Of a stretch of 64,000 bases of DNA, positions 34,901 to 47,570 are shown one piece after another. The number at the start of each line of letters is the position of its first letter. Within the stretch, counting starts at the first letter, position 1. This stretch comes from Zantedeschia hybrid cultivar. Taxonomy: Eukaryota; Streptophyta; Magnoliopsida; Alismatales; Araceae. The stretch covers positions 6,744,001-6,808,000 of the forward strand of contig JARZZO010000011.1 of the NCBI GenBank assembly GCA_030544215.1, written 5' to 3'. The notes below the pieces were generated by a model. The model was not told the DNA's origin. It did not search any database and was given only the letters and a program-made list of their open reading frames with translations. Both the position numbers and the translations under genes were made by a program.

Positions 34901-36364
34901 TTGTCACATGTGCCCTGCAGTCACAAGTCCTGGTGCAGTTTTCGTCTGGTAGAGGGTCACTACTACGACCTATCATGGCTTGTTGACATCTGCATGAGAA
35001 GGTTGCAGCTGAACTTGGAATATTCTGTTCCAAGTAATATTTTGACCTTTAAGACAACAATATGTTTTAAAAACAGTAATAACTAAATTTTAGTTAATTA
35101 TATTACATAATACGTTTTCCATTTGGGGAGCAGCCATGGCTATGTGCATATGCTGCAGTTGCAAGAAGCTTCCGAGGAACCATACTTTAAAAATATTAAT
35201 TATAAAATTTTTGCATATATGTTCCTAAAAATTTCCGTATTTACATCTATACTTCTAACTCCCACATATTATTTTCAATATTCCTAATATCTAAAAAATA
35301 TTATGGCTATGCCCTCTCCATCGAGTTAAATCAAACCTAAAGATTTTGCATACATATTCTTAGATTTACTAATATTTTTCATATATACCTCTCAACTCAC
35401 TAAACTTTTGTATATGTACCTTAATATTATCAAGAATTATGGAATCTTTTTGACGTATTTGATTGGAGTTTACGTCAAATGACGGAGAGATATGGTCTCA
35501 CATTTTTGAGACTTCAATAATATTAAAACTAATATATGAAAGCCGGAGGTATAGATGTAAATGCATGCAAAAATCCCTAAATTAAAATTTAGGTCTAGCA
35601 GGTATGTATCTGTATACATATGTACTAGCTATTACACCTTAATGTTTCTTGTGCAGAGACTCGATACAACGTTATAAATACCCGCGACCATCTGTAACAT
35701 ATATATTTGTTCTTTCCCTGTTTCGCAGTCTAAGGATTCATTTGTTATATGTCCATACTTGAAGAGGGGGTAAACCATGACATCATGACGTGGGCCTCTC
35801 AATTAAATATTTGCAGTTGCTTCTAAAACATTCGGAATGATGATGCTGTGGACCATATGGACTCTAGAACTGTAGTTTTGATGTTCATGTATACTACAAT
35901 ATAAAGTTAGAGGAAAAGCTTGAAGCTTATCAGCTTCAGCATCCCTTTGTTTTCCAGGTTTTACCTTGCTCTTACCAAGGTGCTGTTTAATTTGACGTAA
36001 AATGTTTACAAAATATTATAAAAATATTATGTTTTATATGACATAAAATATAGTATCTTATGTTCTTTACGACTGATAACCCTCAGATAAAAACTGATGC
36101 TATTTGTAATAAATATTTCAAGAATAAAAAGTGGAATCAGAAAATTACAGTTCTTACTTTGGCTCCCTTTTGCATACTCGATGGGAAGGGGTACCAAAAG
36201 AGTGCAGAGAGTATTGTAACCTACTAATTTGCATGCTTCTAACTGTTTTTCTTTTCACTTACTGATATGGACATTTCTAATATACACTTTTTTGGTATTT
36301 TTCGCCTAGTATCTAGTACCTGGAGCATGCCCTTTTTATTTCGAGTAATGTTTGCAGCACGGAG
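31931..36364. other. Intergenic DNA without recognised genes
   Basis: AT-rich with only short chance frames. Around 32390-32590 there are cgttcgaattcgg/atccgttaag words and gatgcaaaccg/caaatggtaacc edges, possibly a decayed word-type element. Confidence 0.4.
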
Positions 36365-36985
36365 GACAGTGCAGTAAATTGAGTCACCTCGCAATGCAAT
36401 AGAGCATTGGTCTTTTTGGGCATGGTCATTTAGAATTGGTAACTTTTTTCATGGGTAGACCACACAAGTATTAAATGTAGGTGGAGATTTTTGGGTATGA
36501 TAAATGTATGTATACGTGACAACAAATATTTTGTGGGCGTGACAAATGTTATTTGTCATGATTACATAGTATTTATTATGCCTAAAAAATATTTGTCATC
36601 TCTAAACATATATGTACAAATTTTTAAGCATGACAAATATTTTACAAATCTGGCAAATGCTTCGTAAGCATGACAAATAATATTTGTCACGCCCACGAAG
36701 TATTTGTCATGCTTGAAATATATTTGTCATTTATATGCACGTGTGTACAAATTTATAGGCATGACAATTATTTTTCAGACATGACAAATAGCATTTGTCA
36801 TACCTACGAAGTATTTGTCTTGCGTATATATATTTGTCATGTTCAGAATTCTTTACTCACATCATTTAATGTTTGTGTGGTCCGCTCATGAAAAAAAAAT
36901 CATCCAACTCATGTGATTCTATCCAAATAGACCAATGCCATCTTGCATTGCAAGATGACTAATTTTACTACATTGCCCTTAGTGA
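36365..36985. mobile_element. MITE-like element with long imperfect terminal inverted repeats
   Basis: The left text ggacagtgcagtaaattgag and the inverted right text gggcaatgtagtaaaattag continue as arms of well over 100 bp, through gcattggtct and gaccacacaa...attaaatg. The centre alternates tgacaaat and atttgtca words, so the whole could fold. No duplication was found. A Mutator-type MITE is one possibility. Confidence 0.6.
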
Positions 36986-39340
36986 AGCAAGCATTACTCT
37001 TTTATTTCAATCACCTATTGAAAACTAACAAATACATCACATTAGAAGAAGGGGACGTACAACTTTGCGTCTTGAAGAACCCACAATAACGACATAAATG
37101 ATGCCCAAGACCCAAAAAAGGCTACGCCGGGTAGGAGACTAAGGGAAATACTTAGATGATGGGATTTATTCTCTACTTTTCTTTCCCATCTTATTTGGCT
37201 GAAAGAGATTAGCTTTTCTTTTAAGTTTTATATTAATTGATATCTATGAATTTATAAAAAAAACCCAAGTTGGTCAAATAGCCAGCAAGCTGATGCACTT
37301 CTCTTAAATAAAATAGTAATTCCTGCAGCTAGAATTGTCGTTTGATTGTAGAATTAGATAATATGTGATAACTACACTGTCTCATAGGAGATGCAGTACT
37401 CGACATCAGACACCATGATCTATGTGGTAACCACACTATCTAATATTAGATACAGTCAACATCTGATACCACGATCCAATGACGGCTACAGGAGCAGTGC
37501 CTCTGGAACATTACAATAAGCATTACTTTCTTAAAAATTAAAATACATGACATCATGACTTTAAGTTTTTTTTTAAGCAGACCAAGGCCACACCCATATT
37601 GTGGAGAATCTCATGTTCCTATGACGAGAAAGACTAAAAAGCTTTGGAATCCATTTAGATGCTTTGCAGCGTGAAGTGCTCTAATGTGGTAATGTGGTAA
37701 TTAGCCATACGTATATATGCATATGCCATCAGCAGCTCATGGCTAATTACTCCACCTTCTCGGCTTGTGGATCTTTTAAAGGCAGCATCCATATGGAGCA
37801 TCGGCCCTTATTTCGGTCGTTCAAGCTAGGAACCTTGAAGTAAAGGACTATGAATTCTAATAAGTTAATAACCATCCGAAGAAGCAAACAATCATTAGCC
37901 ATCACACATACCCCAGCAAATGCACATTGGCAGACAGGTAAATGAAAAATAGAAACAGAGGGTTATTATCCCAGCCAACCCTTTTGTGGAGACAAGATAA
38001 TAATATTAGCATGCCAGACTGTGGCAATCCCAATCCCATGCACTATTTGGGTAGAGCTAAGCATGCATGTAGAAAGAAGTAATTTTACATGTCTATATAA
38101 TATATATTGGCTATATTTGAGTGATATATATCTATTTGCTATGTTTCAGTGCTATAAATGAAAAAAAAAAACTTGCAAACTAAAGGATATTGAGATTAGC
38201 TTTGGGAAAAAAATGCTTTGCTAACTTGAGGAGAAACAGAAATTAATCTTATTATATGCACATTCATTTGTTATTCTTTGATTTTGCTTCAATGCTGAAT
38301 ATTTTGGAAAAACTCCCTAAAAGGGGTCTTTTCCAAATAAAAAGTGAGATTATAGGGAGACTTTACTAAATACAAAGGTTGTAAGGGGTTTTTTCCTAAA
38401 TTAAGTAGATCAAAGGACTAAAACTAAAAACCACTAGTGTTAAATGAAACTAGTAACCTATATATTTAATTTGTTAAAATATTTTACACATATTAATTTA
38501 ATACTGTAGAACTATAAATCATAAAAAATTCAATTGTATAGACACCACTGTTACATAAGTTGCTTGATTAACTGTTGTCCTCTGATATGATATCGGAATG
38601 AATTAATGTGGTATAAATATTGTCTTCAAATAACAATATTTTTTTTGAGGATTTTTTTTTTGATCCCTACATTAATCCTTTGATTTTCCATGTTAGTCCC
38701 TGCAATCTTCATATTTATGTTAAAACCCTCCACAACATTTGAATCTTCCTTAAAAATCCTTCCGTTTAGCAACCACTAAAAAAAAAACGAGTAAGAATAT
38801 TCTCAGAATATTTCTAATATATTCTAGTAGAAATATAATAAAAGGAAATAATATTCCATGAATATTACTTTTTTACATGGTCGCTAATGGGAGAGGTCTT
38901 TCGAGAACAGTTGAAAGATTATAGGGGTTTAGAATAAATACGAAGAATGTGGGACCAACAAGGAATATTGAAACATTTTTAGGGGCCGAAAAGTAAAAAA
39001 AGCCCTTTTGTTGATAGAGTGTCCTTCTAAAAGTATGGCAGATGAGACATAGGATTGTGTATCCTAAGGCCCACTTGCACATATTGCCATGCTAGAAGAT
39101 CTATTTCTTGTGATATGAAATTGTAAATTCCGATATGCTTAACATATTATTATAATATACCGAGATACCACACCACATGCATAAAAGACCTATAATAGCA
39201 CATTTATACTCAATACGCAAGTAAAAGAGAAATAAAGTTTTTCAATTTAAAACAGAAATATTTTGCATTCAAATTCAAGCATCAATAGCATGGCATAGGT
39301 ATATGTTGCAATTCCTATGCTTACACAGGTTCTGCATAAT
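36986..39340. other. Intergenic DNA without recognised genes
   Basis: AT-rich, with short chance frames only. No element ends were identified. Confidence 0.4.
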
Positions 39341-40355
39341 AGTTTAAATCAAAATAAGGTTTTGGAGATTTCTTAAACCAGAATAAGAGGTATTTTGATT
39401 TGGTAAGTTGTTAATATTCCGTACAGAATAAGAAGAATTACAGTACGTTATTTCAAGTGATTTGGTAGGAATAAGTGGAATAAGGAGTGAAATAAAGAGA
39501 AAAAATGGAGGAATTGGGGAAATAAGCATTCCAAGTAGAATTTGGGGAGTTGGGGGAATTAGGCATCCCTGCAATCATATCAGAATAGGGCCTTTTATCG
39601 GTTATTCCGACCTTATTCCGCAAACAAAGTGAACGGATCAAGCAGATGCTGCTCTTCATGGAAAGAAGAGAGAAAAAATCAACCCTGTTAGCATCACTTT
39701 GACAAGAGAATAAGCAAAGAACAAAGGGTCTTATTCTTAGAATAAAGCTAATTCTAATTTGGCAAACGGAATAGCTTATACCGCGTCAAAATTACTTATT
39801 TCATTGATAAGGAGATTTAAAAATTCCATCTTAGACTCAAAAATTGCTTATTCTGCTTATTCTGTCAACATGCTCCACACCACTGTCAAAGTGAAATAAT
39901 CCTTATTCAGGTCTAAGCAATTCTGATATAAGTAACATCGAATAACCCATTCTATTGAAATATATAAAGTAAAGACAATTATAAGGCCAAAGTTAGTGAC
40001 GAGGCTAACAACCCCTCATCCGTCTACCACTCTACGTAAGCATGACTGCCAAGCTTATTTCTTAGCGAAATCAACTTTAACTACACTTTGATTGGAGAAT
40101 ATGAGAATAATAAGGGTGAATAAGGGGAGAATTTTGCTTTGCTTTGACAAGCGGAATGACTTATATCGGTGCATAATAGCGTATTCGAAGAATAAGGAGA
40201 ATAAGCCATCCCACCATAGACCCAAGAATTACTTATTCTTCTTATTCCGTCAGCGGGCCCCACAAAACTATCAAACCGAAACACTCTTTATTCTAGTATA
40301 CGTCATTCCGTCAGTGAGTCCTACGTAATAACTTATTCTGCAAACAAAGTGCCCC
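39341..40355. mobile_element. Cluster of MITE-like sequences with GAATAAG/CTTATTC words
   Basis: gaataag, cttattc and ccgcaaacaaagtg phrases recur many times. The segment 40083-40351 has ends cactttgattggagaata and, inverted, cactttgtttgcagaataag, a recognisable terminal inverted repeat. A related end lies at 42320-42335. Boundaries of the other copies are unclear. Confidence 0.45.
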
Positions 40356-41740
40356 AGCTCCTAAGGTGCGCTTTGCCCGTGTTGCCAGATCTAATCAGTT
40401 GATATATAACATAGTAGTATACATTAAAACCAATGTACATTGTTGGCTTTCAATCGTACCTGGTTCCTTTAACCAGTTACATGAGTTAGATAGGCCCATT
40501 AAGATCCAATTAAGTTGGCCAATGTAAAAGATTGAATAATTAAGGTTTGAGTAGTACTTGCAGCAAGTACACCACAACTTTTTTTTGAAAATTTCTAAGG
40601 TTGGTCTCATATGTCTCCATAAGCGTGCATAGTTCGATTGACGACCTAAAAAATCTTAAAAATTGAAAGACTGTTATTGGGCTTAGCACATTAAAGATTA
40701 TTTTACTGTTTATCGAGATTTGATTATCAAATTTTTAGATTTTTTTATGCGGTCCAATCCGAGATGGGCTGTACGAGCATATGAAGACATATAAGTCCAA
40801 TCTTTAAAAAATTAATTTTTGCGGTGCACTTGCTGCACTATGCAATGCAGCAAATGTTATTCTTTGGGTTTTAGATATATATTAGACTACGTACGAAGGG
40901 CGTAGCTTTTGTTTGATATATAGGAAAGTTAGTGAAACTTGCATTAACGGAAATATAGTTAACTTAGCCCTAATCTCATGCTCATCACTTTTCTAATCGG
41001 ATATTTGGAGAGTATAAAATGTTGATATCTAAGTGTTTTAGTGTCGGATCGACCAACATGTTACTAATTATCAACCAATTTTAGTACAACGTACTCTCTG
41101 GCTAAGGAGCAAGCCAATTCTATTAATCGATCAGCAGGTAATTAGTCGAAGCAACTCTAGTAAAAATAGAAGTTTCTGTAATGCATATTGGAGAAATGGT
41201 TCGCTGGTCAGACTAGCTAGTCATTGGTCTTGCGACGTGTGTTTAATGACCTCAACATATTTACGTGCCATATTGCGAGAGGGGTTGAGAAGGGGTTTAT
41301 ACTATAGTTTGTCGTACCGGATCGATTCATGTCGATTTGTATTATTCGTAACATATCATGCCAAACCTGAGTCGGTGAGGTTCAACTTAGTCTATGTGAT
41401 TTTGAAATTCTTTTCCACACGTCTCGATCATGGAAGATTTAAGTCAGTCTAACTCTAAGATCCGATGATGACAATTGTGCATGCAGATTATATTGAAGTA
41501 CTATATGTTCTTCGAGGGGACACTTATCAATAACCGGTGAGAAGAGAAGGGAACAGATATTAAAGAAAGAAAAAGAAGGACATGGGAGAACGAGTAGACA
41601 GATTTTAGTTTTATATATATATATATATATATACTAATTTGTAGAGAATATAGTTATATTCTTTTAGTGAAAATATAATGAACTCTAACAAAATATGTTA
41701 GACAAAGTACCGTGATATTCTAAGAGAGACTTGCTGCAAG
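40356..41740. other. Intergenic DNA without recognised genes
   Basis: AT-rich with a short (TA)n tract at 41613-41632. No coding frame shows family motifs. Confidence 0.4.
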
Positions 41741-42170
41741 TTTTAACGGCGTGACGGCGTGGGAAGAAGGAAGGCCGTAACGGCGTCCCGTAGAAGGAAG
41801 CTTTCAGGCGCGACGAAAGTGTGACGAGTCAGGAACGGTAGCAGACGAGCACGCAGGCGCAGTGATGGCGGAAGGGTAGGCAAATCATGGGAAATTCCAG
41901 GCACGACGATGGCGGAAGCGCGGGCAGAGGCCTCGATTTCAGGCGCTGGCAGAGGGGTGGAGAGAGGAGTAGCTTCCAAGCGCGATGGCGGAGGCGCGGG
42001 CAGAGGCCCAGATTCCAGGCGCTCGTAGAGGGGCGGAGAGAGGAGCAACTTCCAGGCGCAGGCAAGGGGAAAAGCTTCCAGGCGCGTTAATGGCGGAGGC
42101 GGGGGCAAAGGCTTAGATCGGGTGCGGCGATGGCGGAGGTCGCGAGGAGGAAGCTTGAATTAGGGCATGG
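41741..42170. repeat. GC-rich minisatellite-like block
   Basis: A ~77 bp unit (gatggcggaggcgcgggcag, aggcccagattccaggcgct, then ggagagaggagcaacttcca) occurs at least twice at about 41907-42060 and in part before and after. Antisense proline-rich frames come from composition. It may be an old GC-rich gene 5' end, but no family is recognised. Confidence 0.55.
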
Positions 42171-42910
42171 GAGAGGGACACCGCAAGGGCGAATTGGGGA
42201 TTCGCCGCTTCGGGACGCCCAAAACCGGTTAACCCAGGGCTGTGAGACGTGGCCACCGGGGTTTATAAATCCCCCCATCCAAATCGGAATAGGCCCAAAA
42301 CCAGCTATTTCCGGGCCCAATTCTGCAATCAAAGTGAGCCAACGATTTAGTGTACCTCATACCTGAGTTCCAAGATGTTAGTTCCAACACAAAAGAGAAT
42401 TTTCAGAAAAGTATGTTCATTTCCTGAATTGTTTAATGTTTAATTTCTACTCATAATTTTCCTACCATTTGAAAGAAAATAATTTTCCTATCAACACAAA
42501 GAGAATTTTCAGAAGAGAATGTTTATTTGCATAATTATGAAATGTTAAATTCCTACTTTTTGAAAAAGAATAAAACAGTCAGCACCTCGGTTGTTTTTTC
42601 TTCAAAAAAAATTATAACACTTTGAAATCACCTGAGCTCAGTGTTGAATGTTCTATCGAAACGTACGTCTATGGCATTGGAAAACAAAGCGAGTACATCG
42701 GTCTTCCTTCCCATCGGTACTAGAGAACAGCGACGGTGGACCAGGCATTTGCCGGCCATCCCTCCGAATCTAACCAGGCTAGCAGGTGGATCCGCCGTCC
42801 GCCACCTCCGGGAGGCCAATGGCCGCCGCTGCTGCCGAGGAGTGAGTTTAATGCTGCGAAGGCGACGACTCAGTTCCCAAACTCTGGTAGCCATGCATGA
42901 TCGCTTTACC

Positions 42911-42920
42911 TATATATAAA
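42911..42920 (+). promoter_or_regulatory. TATA box upstream of the dynamin-like pseudogene
   Basis: tatatataaa lies 133 bp before the pseudogene's ATG at 43053, a plausible plant core promoter position. Confidence 0.6.
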
Positions 42921-43052
42921 CTGCCTGCAGCTTGCTAGCTTTCCACACACCCACGGCAAGAGGAGCCCTCGGCAGAAGAACAGCGGAACCTTCTGCAGCC
43001 TGCAGTGCCCTACAGTTCTACTACCTGCAATTTCCATACCCTCTCTATCGTC

Positions 43053-44908
43053 ATGGCCAAACAAGAAGAAGCCAAGCCAGTTGCCACCCTCGCATCATCC
43101 TACAATGACCACATCCGGCCCCTCCTCGATCCAGCTCCCCACCATCGAGTCCCTGGCCGGCATCAGCCTCCCCCGCGGACAGGGCATTTGCACCCGCGTC
43201 CCCCTCATCATGCGCCTGCAAGACGACCCCTCCGCAGACACTACCAATCCGCAGATGCAGCTAGAGTACAGGGACAAGGTGGTGCACACCACGGAGGCGT
43301 CCATCACCGACGCCATCAACGCTGCCACGGAGGACATCGCCGGGGACGGTAAGTGCATCTCGGGGGAGCCCCTCACCCTGGTCGTCAAGAAGAGGGACCT
43401 CCCCGACCTGACCATGGTGGATCTCCCCGTCATCACCAGGGTGCCCGTCCACGGCCAGCCCGAGGACATCTACGAGCAGATATCCAACATCCTCATGGAC
43501 TACATCACGCCGACAGAGAGCATCATTCTTAACGTCCTCTCGGCTACCGTCGACTTCCCCACCTGTGAGTCCATCCGCATGTCCCAGCGCGTGGACAAGA
43601 CAGGGGAGAGGACCCTCGCCGTCGTCACCAAGTCGGACAGGGCCCCCGATGGGCTGCTGGAGAAGGTCACCGCGGACGACGTCGGCATCGGCCTCGGCTA
43701 CGTCTGCGTGCGCAACCGCGTGGGCGACGAGACCTACGAGGAGGCTAGGGCGGAGGAGAGCAGGCTCTTCGCTGTCCACCCCTTGCTCTCCAAGATCGAC
43801 AGGTCCATCGTTGGCATCCCTGTGCTCGCGAAGAAGCTGGTACAAATCCAGGCGACCAGCATCGCCAGGTGCTTGCCGGAAATAGAAAGATCAACGACAA
43901 GCTCAGCCTTAGTGTGGCCGACCTCAACGACATGTTCCAGAACCTCACCAGCGTGGCCGACGCCATGAGGGCTTTCATGCGGATCCTCGGCCAGGCCAAG
44001 GAGTCCATCAGGAAGGTGCTCGTCAGGGGGGAGTACGACGAGTTCCCCGACGAGCAGAACATTCACGGCGCCGCGCGGCTGGCCGACATGCTCAACAAGT
44101 ACGCCGGGGAGCTGCCTGCTACTCCCCCGGACGGGGGCTTCATGTTCTTGATGGAGGAAGTCACAGAGCTGACCTATTGGCCTCCCCAACTTCCTCCCCC
44201 GCACGGCCTTCCTCACAATCCTTCGCCGCAAAGTGCAGAAGGTCGCCCACACGCCCTTTGAGTTCATAGTTCGGCTTTGGAGCTACATCGAGGACATTGT
44301 TAGGATCCTGGTGAAGTACTCCGACTATTACCCACCGCTGCGGGCAACCATGAAAAGGGCCGCCCACAACTTGATGGAGAAGATGCGGAGCAGGTCGTTA
44401 GACCATGTCAAGGTAATGATCGAGATGGAGAAGACGGCAGACTACACGTCCAATCCGGACTACCGCAACACCTGGTCTAGCCTGATGTGTCACGTGGACT
44501 GGTTCATGACAGTAGTGAAGGACCACTCGCTGCCGACCAGGATGAGCCTGATGCTTATCGGCGAGGTCGATGTCGGCCACCTGAGGGAGCACGAGGCCAT
44601 GGCGGAGCAAGCATTCGACATCAGGATGAGGCTGGTGGCCTACTGGAGGAGTATAATACTTCGTATCGTTGACGGGTTGGCATTACATCTCCTGCTCACC
44701 GTCAGGAACTTGGTGGAGGAAGAGATGGAGATGGAGATACTGAACGAGCTTGTGGGGCCGAAAAGGATGGCATCGAGCGAATGCTGGAGGAGTCGCCGGT
44801 CGCAGCAGGAAAGCGGGCGCGGCTCAACACAGCATCAAGCTGCTCAAGGAGTCGAAGGAGGTCGTGGCCAAGATCATGGATAGGATTGCTGCTCATGGTG
44901 AGCAGTAG
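43053..44908 (+). pseudogene. Dynamin-related protein 4 (DRP4/Mx-like) pseudogene
   Basis: The intronless frame starts MAKQEEAKPVATLASSYNDH and ends ...KIMDRIAAHGEQ-stop at 44906-44908. The dynamin GTPase signature ESLAGISLPRGQGICTRVPL is present, with G4 as TKSD. The P-loop (G1), which should stand between QLPTI and ESLAG, is missing exactly, and G3 reads DLPV instead of DLPG. Frame changes fall near 43125, near 43880 (LPEI to RKINDKLSL), around 44170 and near 44760. Middle and GED-like parts are recognisable (VADLNDMFQNLTSVADAMRA, LNELVGPK). DRP4 proteins resemble Mx GTPases without a PH domain. The GC-rich codon use is well kept, so inactivation looks fairly recent. Confidence 0.88.
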
Positions 44909-45808
44909 ATCCAGGTTTTTAATTTATTGACGGGGAAGTCGGAATTTATGCTTTGATACTTCAAGTATGGCATATCATTTTATGTTTATTTTTTCCTTCT
45001 GAAGTATGGCATATCATTTTGTTTTTTTTGTTTTTTCCTTCTTTCTGGTGCTACTTCTAGCATTCTGCATTAATTATATGCTAAATTCATGGATAGGAAT
45101 TCTGCCCATGGTGTCTGCCAACTTCTTTTTTGATATTTAATTTCTTGTTTCGAAGTATGGCAACCTACTAATTTTGTGTTTCTGCTTCCTCTATCTGGTG
45201 CAAGTTTGAGCTTTCTTAATTATGGATCTTTCTTCCTCTGGTTGATACTTGGAAATTTTTAATAGTACCCAGTTGTAGCTTGAGAATTGTGCTTTTAATG
45301 CATTTCCTAGCGATACGCTGGTGTTTCAACAACTCTCCCGAGCTAAACTTCTCTTCATAATCATCCTAGCTAGGAGCACCGAATAGATGGTAAATAACGT
45401 AGGGAACATCTTATGACAGTGTTAGGGTTGTAAGTATATCATCGCTCCGCGTAGTTTTTATCCAAATCTTCATCTGCAATACTGCGAAAGTAAGGATTAC
45501 CCTTCATCATTAATCCTGTGTTTTTGTCCTTTTGTACGAAGTCCGATTCAGTGGGCCCAACTGCGTCATGCGGTCTAGTACTATAGTGAGAGGGCTTTTT
45601 TCACTTTACATAAGATAAGTAAAAAATGCCTCTTGACTGGAGATCTCGATCTGTGCGGTCTAGCCAGCCCACTAAACCACTTTTCTTTTTGTATTAGTTA
45701 AAATATGCTTTTTCATTTTCAAATTACCGTAGGTAGCAATGAAGAAAGTGATCTAGCTATGGGAACAGTAAAATGGGAACGAGATAAACCTCACCTTTTG
45801 TTTAAGAA
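44909..45808. other. 3' flank of the DRP4-like pseudogene
   Basis: AT-rich, with gaagtatggcatatcatttt repeated at about 44962 and 45001. No gene is recognised. Confidence 0.4.
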
Positions 45809-45976
45809 CCGAGATCCTCTACGGTCCTCATTGGACCGTAGAGGATCAGCACTCACTGGGGAAGGGGCGGAAAAAAATCTAAAAAACACCTTAATTGGGC
45901 CCCTTGAATTCACTTCCGCCCCCCTCCCCCAATGAGTACTGATCCTCTACGTCCAACGAGGACTGTAGAGGATCGG
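45809..45976. mobile_element. Hairpin MITE, ~168 bp
   Basis: The left arm ccgagatcctctacggtcct continuing to gaaggggcgg pairs with the right arm that ends gactgtagaggatcgg. About 60 bp per arm, and each arm holds its own smaller palindrome (gatcctctacggtcc/ggaccgtagaggatc). No coding capacity. Confidence 0.7.
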
Positions 45977-46492
45977 TAAAACCTACTAATGCCCTCTCAA
46001 ATGACTAAAGATTAAAAGTGAGGTCTTTCCGGATGCAGATGCCTGCCTTGTTTCAAGTCTATGGGATTTTGTCCGGACCCCGCAGGGATTTGGGCTGTTT
46101 TGGGTTTCCTTCGTAACGTTGGCCTCCGAGAATAGCCATGTGGAATTTGGACCATTCTCTTACCCAATCGTAATGCTGATGTAAATAGCATCCGAAAATT
46201 TGTTTATGCGTCCATTTCTGAATCTTAAAGGTTATAAAAAAATAATTTAAAGCATAGAGATAAGGAAGCTATCTTATTTACCACTCTCTTTTCTCACCTA
46301 TTTACAAATGAAACTCCCACTCATTCATCTTCCTAAGAATTAGATGTCTTATTGTACACACTCCACACCATTTTTTTAAACTCTTCTTCCTCATTCATAG
46401 CTTTGCAAGGTTCATTTGATCAATGTAATGTGCTTAACAAGTATATTTATAAGGATTACTAAGAAATAGCTTATATATATTTATATTTGAAA

Positions 46493-46890
46493 AGGGGTGC
46501 TGAATCAATTTGATTTGATTAAACGAGTTGAGTTCGAGCTCAAATAGAAGCTTGTTTGATCAAATGAACTGAGCTTAGGTGTTATCAGGCTCGCCTTTGT
46601 TGGCTTGAAAACAAGCTCCAACTAAAATATATATCTAATATAATATTTATATTTAATACTTTTAATAAAATAGTAATAAAAACTTAACCCAATTGCTCGG
46701 TCCCAGCCAAACTCTAGTACCTAGCCGAGCTCCAGTCGAGCTCGAGTTACACGAATATTTTTTCGAGCGAACTCAAGACTATAAATTGAGCTCGAGATGA
46801 GTTCGAGCCTGAGCTCAAGCTCGACTACATATGATCAAGTTGAGCTCAAATAGATGAAAGTTCGGGTTGGCTTGGTTTGTTTGCATCCCA
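46493..46890. mobile_element. Non-autonomous hAT-like element with GAGCTCGAG words
   Basis: 398 bp flanked by atttgaaa (46485-46492) and atttaaaa (46891-46898), an 8 bp duplication with one transition. The ends read AGGGGTGCTGAATCAA and, inverted, TGGGATGCAAACAAAC. The interior repeats gagctcaa, gagctcgag and ttcgagc words. Confidence 0.68.
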
Positions 46891-47426
46891 ATTTAAAAGT
46901 ACGATTCATTTTTCTTTAAAAGCAACATAAAAATAAGTTTATTTTCATACATAATATTGTCCGATAATTTATCCTCTACATATCTATTTTTGATAATTTT
47001 AAAAGATAAAAGTACTTGAAGATAAAAAAATAAATAAAGATAAAGATACACATTACTTGAAAGATAAAGAAAAGGATAGATCCAATATTATTCGGCCCGG
47101 TATGTATCCATTTATAATTTATATCATTGCCTGCTGGCTCCTACTATGAGCATGCACACACGGTAGGGACAAGGAATTCCGGATCGGATCGGGTCTCCGA
47201 ATCGGGACCCGCCGATCCCGATCCGACTCGGATCGGATCGGCCGAGTCGGCCGATCCAGATATAGTCTGGCCAGTCCGACTCGGCCAGATTAAAAAATAA
47301 TAAAAAATTAAAAAAAAATCAGAAAAAATCAGAAAAAAATAAAAATAAAATCAGAAAAAATTACATATATATTATTCAATTGATGTATAATAAGAATGAA
47401 TGCAATTCATGTACATCCATAAAAAA

Positions 47427-47570
47427 CCCTAAACCCTAAAACCCTAAAACCCTAAACCCTAAACCCTAAAACCCTAAAACCCTAAAACCCTAAACCCTAA
47501 ACCCTAAACCCTTAACCCTTAACCCTAAACCCTAAACCCTAAAACCCTAAAACCCTAAACCCTAAACCCT
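47427..47570. repeat. Interstitial telomere-like array, left block
   Basis: About 20 tandem CCCTAAA units with CCCTAAAA and CCCTTAA variants, all in one orientation. It stops abruptly at the LINE. Confidence 0.95.

Noticed and set aside
41743..42108. Minus-strand proline-rich protein of 121 residues
   Set aside because: It is encoded by a GC-rich minisatellite with a 77 bp period and shows no family motif.
43095..44267. Long minus-strand frames opposite the DRP4-like pseudogene
   Set aside because: They are antisense shadows of a GC-rich coding sequence.
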